From an uncultured Bacillus sp. (lineage in GTDB: Bacteria; Bacillota; Bacilli; Bacillales_B; DSM-18226): a stretch of DNA of 14,173 nucleotides. The translations under genes and the position numbers were made by a program. The stretch is from assembly GCF_946478885.1 (NCBI RefSeq), contig NZ_CAMLDX010000091.1, positions 1-14,173 on the forward strand, in the 5' to 3' direction. The notes beneath the pieces are model-generated. The model saw only the letters and a program-made list of their open reading frames with translations. It was not told the origin of the DNA and did no database searches. Of the stretch, positions 14,164 to 14,173 are shown piece after piece (the stretch's first letter is position 1; each line of letters opens with the position of its first letter).

Positions 14164-14173
14164 ATGGATGAAA
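14164..14173 (+). CDS. Start of an unidentified plus-strand gene, cut by the window end
   Basis: ATGGATGAAA begins 7 bases after a strong AAGGAGG ribosome binding site at about 14150-14156. Only three codons (Met-Asp-Glu) are visible, so the product cannot be named. Being divergent from the qhp operon and sharing its control region, it may belong to the same amine-use pathway. Confidence 0.7.

Noticed and set aside
1..14173. tRNA, rRNA, riboswitch, insertion sequence or CRISPR
   Set aside because: No cloverleaf, conserved RNA leader, transposase-like frame or repeat array was recognised by eye on either strand; small RNAs cannot be excluded without a covariance search.

Overview
The window looks like an AT-rich, Gram-positive Bacillaceae-type chromosome (Bacillus/Neobacillus-like). 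Evidence: strong AGGAGG-type ribosome binding sites, several GTG/TTG starts, a lipoprotein signal on a cytochrome subunit, an aldehyde dehydrogenase very like Bacillus DhaS, and an AcoR-like sigma-54 activator. Species cannot be named from this sequence.

Almost everything between about 1.3 and 13.9 kb lies on the minus strand and forms one pathway: a quinohemoprotein amine dehydrogenase (QHNDH) system. In transcription order (right to left) it reads: qhpC, the small gamma subunit that carries the cysteine tryptophylquinone (CTQ) and thioether cross-links; qhpA, the di-haem c alpha subunit, here a predicted lipoprotein; qhpD, the radical SAM/SPASM cross-linking enzyme; qhpB, the beta-propeller subunit; an intrinsic terminator; two U32-family genes resembling UbiV and UbiU; qhpF, an ABC exporter; qhpE, a subtilisin-like leader protease; and a sigma-54-dependent activator. 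The activator gene ends in its own terminator. A textbook -24/-12 sigma-54 promoter then drives an aldehyde dehydrogenase, which would oxidise the aldehyde released from the amine.

Inferred logic: QhpC is made with a leader, cross-linked by QhpD, hydroxylated at the CTQ tryptophan, exported by QhpF, freed of its leader by QhpE, and assembled outside the membrane with lipid-anchored QhpA and secreted QhpB. In Gram-negative qhp operons the tryptophan hydroxylation is done by the FAD monooxygenase QhpG. No QhpG is visible here. In its place sits a UbiU/UbiV-like pair that keeps the cysteines expected to hold iron-sulfur clusters. The main hypothesis of this report is that the pair makes CTQ by an oxygen-independent (or at least non-flavin) hydroxylation.

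The right end (13.86-14.16 kb) is a divergent intergenic region with phased repeats and inverted repeats, followed by the first 10 bases of a plus-strand gene. The left end (1-1.1 kb) holds decayed remnants: a frameshifted, truncated WYL-type regulator joined to a phospholipase-D-like fragment.
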